Positions 6,768 through 8,539 of a stretch of 8,539 nt of DNA are shown piece after piece. Both the position numbers and the translations under genes were made by a program. Within the stretch, counting starts at the first letter, position 1. Each line of letters starts with the position of its first letter. This DNA is from Ignavibacteriaceae bacterium (GTDB lineage: Bacteria; Bacteroidota; Ignavibacteria; Ignavibacteriales; Ignavibacteriaceae). The notes under the pieces are model-generated. The model searched no databases, had not been told where the DNA came from, and worked only from the letters and a program-made list of their open reading frames with translations. The DNA lies in the NCBI GenBank assembly GCA_025455085.1, contig JALONF010000070.1:1-8539 (forward strand), given 5' to 3'.

Positions 6768-6902
6768 TTAGAATAGTGGAGACTCATCTGATTCAGATGG
6801 TTTGATTCTTCCTTTAACAATTTCGTAATTAACAATTGTCAATAATTCCGTTGAGTTAATTTCCCTTGCAAATTTGTGAGTAGGTAAAATTGACTTATCC
6901 AT
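6768..6902 (-). CDS. Possible 44-residue small protein, unrecognised
   Basis: An ATG-initiated leftward ORF, convergent with the M20 gene, starts MDKSILPTHKFAREINSTEL, continues with a helix-like stretch containing NYEIVKGRIK, and ends in an acidic Ser-rich tail, ESDESPLF. The composition is soluble and protein-like, with few of the odd residue runs expected from AT-rich noise. AAGGA lies about 15 nt before the ATG, too far to be a convincing ribosome site. A TTCAAT-17-TATTAT promoter-like pair lies just upstream on the same strand. I do not recognise the protein. It may be a real small gene, the end of a decayed gene, or chance. Confidence 0.3.
   Translation of the reverse strand: MDKSILPTHKFAREINSTELLTIVNYEIVKGRIKPSESDESPLF
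6785..6799. repeat. Perfect 15-bp palindrome
   Basis: CATCTGA and TCAGATG flank a single central T, 40 nt after the M20 stop. It lies inside the possible small leftward ORF, over its PSESDE codons. The one-base centre suits a dimeric protein site better than a hairpin, and no T-tract follows it on the plus strand, so it is not an obvious terminator for the M20 gene. Confidence 0.35.
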
Positions 6903-6975
6903 ATCATTGGCAAATTTTCCTTATAATAATCAAAATTTAACTTCTATTGAAGCTTTTTATTGATTTTCATTACTG

Positions 6976-6983
6976 TATATTTG
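6976..6983 (+). promoter_or_regulatory. TATATTTG box, candidate -7 promoter element of ygfZ
   Basis: TATATTTG fits the TAnnTTTG -7 element described for Bacteroidota housekeeping promoters and lies 56 nt before the ygfZ ATG. A TTG at 6960-6962 is only 13 nt upstream, closer than the usual -33 spacing, so only half of the promoter is well matched. The surrounding 6903-7039 stretch is very AT-rich and otherwise empty. Confidence 0.35.
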
Positions 6984-7039
6984 TAGCACAAATTTTGAAA
7001 TATATATGAACCTTTTAAATGCTATTCAATTCAAAATAA

Positions 7040-8143
7040 ATGCTTGTTACTGACGAAAAAAATGTACAATTAATTGATTACCTCGAATCGATGGGATTTA
7101 CATCTTTCCCGGTGGATGGGTATAAAGTTATTAATGGATATTCAAATCTGGCAGAGGAGCTCGATTCAATTTACAATGGAGTTGCACTGAGAAACATTTC
7201 TCATCAGGGTCTGATTGAGCTTAAAGGGAAAGATGCGTTAGATTTAATTCACAGGATTGGAACGAACAGTATAAAAGAGCTGCCAAAAGAAGGAGTAAAG
7301 AAAACAATTTTTACTTCTGAAAAAGGCAGACTCATCGGTTTAGCTACGTTGATGAATTTTGAGAACTATCAAATACTTGTATGCGACAGAGAAAGTAAGT
7401 TGAAAGTGATGGGCTGGATCAGGAAATATGCCATCAGCGATGATGTGGAAGTCAATGATGCAAACACAAAGTATAATCTCCTTGAATTAAGCGGTCCGCA
7501 AGCTGAGTCATTTGCTACATTAGTTTGCGGCAATATGGTTAACGAGATGCAACCAAATTCATTTAAAATTATTCACACCGAGAATATTCTTTTCTTCATG
7601 ATAAAACTTTCTGGTGAGAGAGGTAAAAACAAATTCTGGTTCCTTGCAGATTTTGAAAATTCAAAGCGTCTGATTGTTTACATGAAAGAGCACAAAGGAG
7701 TTTTTAATTTTAATATGGTTGGAGAAGAAGCTTATAGTATTTTTAGAGTTGAGCAAGGTCTCCCGATTGCACCGAATGAAATGAATGATGAATACAATCC
7801 GCTGGAGACTGGTTTAGAGGATATCATTGATTTCAAAAAAGGTTGTTACATTGGTCAGGAAGTTATCGCAAGATTACAGACTTACAATAAAGTTCAAAAG
7901 AAACTTGTTGGTTTGAAATTCAGCGATCCTCTGATATTTAATAACGGACATATTGTTCTTGAAGATAATGGGGAAGAGGTTGGCAAACTTACTTCTTATG
8001 TTATTTCGCACAAGCTTAAAGCTCCGATTGGTTTAGCATATATTCGCAACTCATATCTTACTCAAGGAACTCAAATCTCAGTTAAACTATCTGATAATAA
8101 AATAATTAAATCAGAAGTACATCCACTACCTTTTGTAAAATGA
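7040..8143 (+). CDS. ygfZ: YgfZ/GcvT-like folate-binding protein
   Basis: 367-residue cytoplasmic protein of the YgfZ (IBA57-like) branch of the aminomethyltransferase fold. It is identified by the signature KGCYIGQEVIAR (267-278), with Cys269 in the position of the functionally important E. coli Cys228. The N-terminal part (about 40-135) contains GVALRNIS and the LKGKDALDLIHRIGTN segment typical of GcvT-like domains. ELSGPQA lies at about 149-155, and a C-terminal beta-barrel domain covers about 285-360. Known relatives bind tetrahydrofolate and help assemble or repair Fe-S clusters in enzymes such as MiaB; they are not glycine-cleavage T-proteins. Only this ATG fits the frame, and it has no Shine-Dalgarno site. 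The stop TGA overlaps the next gene's ATG as ATGA, so the two are probably translationally coupled. At 367 residues it is longer than the E. coli protein of about 326. Confidence 0.9.
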   Translation: MLVTDEKNVQLIDYLESMGFTSFPVDGYKVINGYSNLAEELDSIYNGVALRNISHQGLIELKGKDALDLIHRIGTNSIKELPKEGVKKTIFTSEKGRLIGLATLMNFENYQILVCDRESKLKVMGWIRKYAISDDVEVNDANTKYNLLELSGPQAESFATLVCGNMVNEMQPNSFKIIHTENILFFMIKLSGERGKNKFWFLADFENSKRLIVYMKEHKGVFNFNMVGEEAYSIFRVEQGLPIAPNEMNDEYNPLETGLEDIIDFKKGCYIGQEVIARLQTYNKVQKKLVGLKFSDPLIFNNGHIVLEDNGEEVGKLTSYVISHKLKAPIGLAYIRNSYLTQGTQISVKLSDNKIIKSEVHPLPFVK

Positions 8144-8539
8144 AAATTTACACTAAAACCGGTGACAAGGGAGAAACCGGATTATTTGGCGGTGAGCGCG
8201 TCAGCAAAGATTCTCTCCGCATTGCAGCTTATGGAACCATTGATGAATTGAATTCTTTTATTGGTTATACTATTACTGAGACTAAAGACAAAAGCGTAAT
8301 AGAGAATTTATCGAAGATTCAAAATTATCTTTTCACAATCGGATCAGATTTGGCTACTCCCGAAACTGAAAAAAATTTAAGGCTAAATATTCAGAGAACA
8401 CCTCAATCATTTTATAAAGAAATTGAATTAATGATTGATGAATACGATGCACAGCTTGATGAACTTCGTAATTTTATTCTTCCCGGCGGCTCAAAAAGTT
8501 CTGCTTTACTTCATATTTGCAGAACAGTCTGCAGACGAG
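8140..8539 (+). CDS. pduO: PduO-type cob(I)alamin adenosyltransferase, 3' end outside window
   Basis: The first 133 codons of a protein normally about 180-190 residues long, cut by the window edge. It transfers the 5'-deoxyadenosyl group of ATP to cob(I)alamin to make adenosylcobalamin, the cofactor of methylmalonyl-CoA mutase, diol dehydratase and some ribonucleotide reductases. Diagnostic motifs are the N-terminal ATP-binding loop YTKTGDKGETGLFGGERVSK (4-23), AYGTIDELNSFIG (30-42), FILPGGS (112-118), and CRTVCRR (127-133), the start of the conserved R-R-A-E-R ATP site. The ATG overlaps the ygfZ stop by 4 nt and has no separate ribosome site, so it should be read by ribosomes finishing ygfZ. 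MMAB is the human orthologue name. No B12-synthesis gene is visible nearby, so salvage of imported corrinoid cannot be told from de novo use. Confidence 0.95.
   Translation, partial: MKIYTKTGDKGETGLFGGERVSKDSLRIAAYGTIDELNSFIGYTITETKDKSVIENLSKIQNYLFTIGSDLATPETEKNLRLNIQRTPQSFYKEIELMIDEYDAQLDELRNFILPGGSKSSALLHICRTVCRR

Noticed and set aside
6746..7039. Riboswitch, such as a cobalamin element, upstream of ygfZ-pduO
   Set aside because: I looked because pduO makes a B12 cofactor. The gap is AT-rich with no GC-rich multi-stem structure or B12-box-like segment, and is too plain for a cobalamin riboswitch.
7006..7053. 15-codon upstream ORF overlapping the ygfZ start out of frame
   Set aside because: It could be a leader peptide, but in AT-rich sequence a 15-codon ORF without ribosome site or attenuator hairpin is expected by chance.
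1..8539. New defence, toxin-antitoxin or mobile system
   Set aside because: All sizeable genes fall into housekeeping, envelope or common unknown families. No nuclease, reverse transcriptase, integrase, direct-repeat array or insertion-sequence end is visible.

Overview
The window is an AT-rich, gene-dense bacterial chromosome segment carrying ordinary housekeeping and envelope genes. The gene content points to the Bacteroidota/Chlorobiota/Ignavibacteriota (FCB) group: a long-form LptF with a helical insertion, a small DUF3467 protein, a TATATTTG box resembling the Bacteroidota -7 element, and sparse Shine-Dalgarno sites. An Ignavibacteria-like bacterium is my best guess, made from protein style only and not from a database match. 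I see no phage, transposase, CRISPR array, tRNA or rRNA.

Layout. Positions 26-1526 (+) hold a two-gene unit, an exported TPR-repeat protein followed 10 nt later by a DUF3467 protein, ending in a clear intrinsic terminator (1610-1637). Positions 1527-1792 are a non-coding convergent spacer unusually rich in inverted repeats. Positions 4235-1793 (-) hold lptF and lptG, overlapping by 14 bp; they encode the two membrane subunits of the lipopolysaccharide-export ABC transporter. A 111-bp divergent promoter region (4236-4346) separates them from a rightward pair: an exported beta-propeller-like protein of the SdiA-regulated/phytase-esterase type (4347-5363) and an M20 metallodipeptidase (5381-6745). 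A 294-bp AT-rich gap (6746-7039) contains a possible 44-codon leftward small gene and a perfect 15-bp palindrome. Positions 7040-8143 (+) encode a YgfZ-type folate-binding protein, whose stop codon overlaps the start codon of a PduO-type cob(I)alamin adenosyltransferase that runs off the right edge.

How they fit together. LptF and LptG work as one complex with LptB (not in the window) to pull lipopolysaccharide from the inner membrane. The YgfZ and PduO genes look translationally coupled, linking a folate-dependent Fe-S maintenance protein to B12 cofactor synthesis. The TPR/DUF3467 and propeller/M20 pairs are probably co-transcribed, but I can infer no shared pathway for either. Nothing here clearly makes up a new defence or mobile system. 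The items most worth a second look are the palindromes of the convergent spacer, the small leftward ORF, and the ygfZ-pduO coupling.
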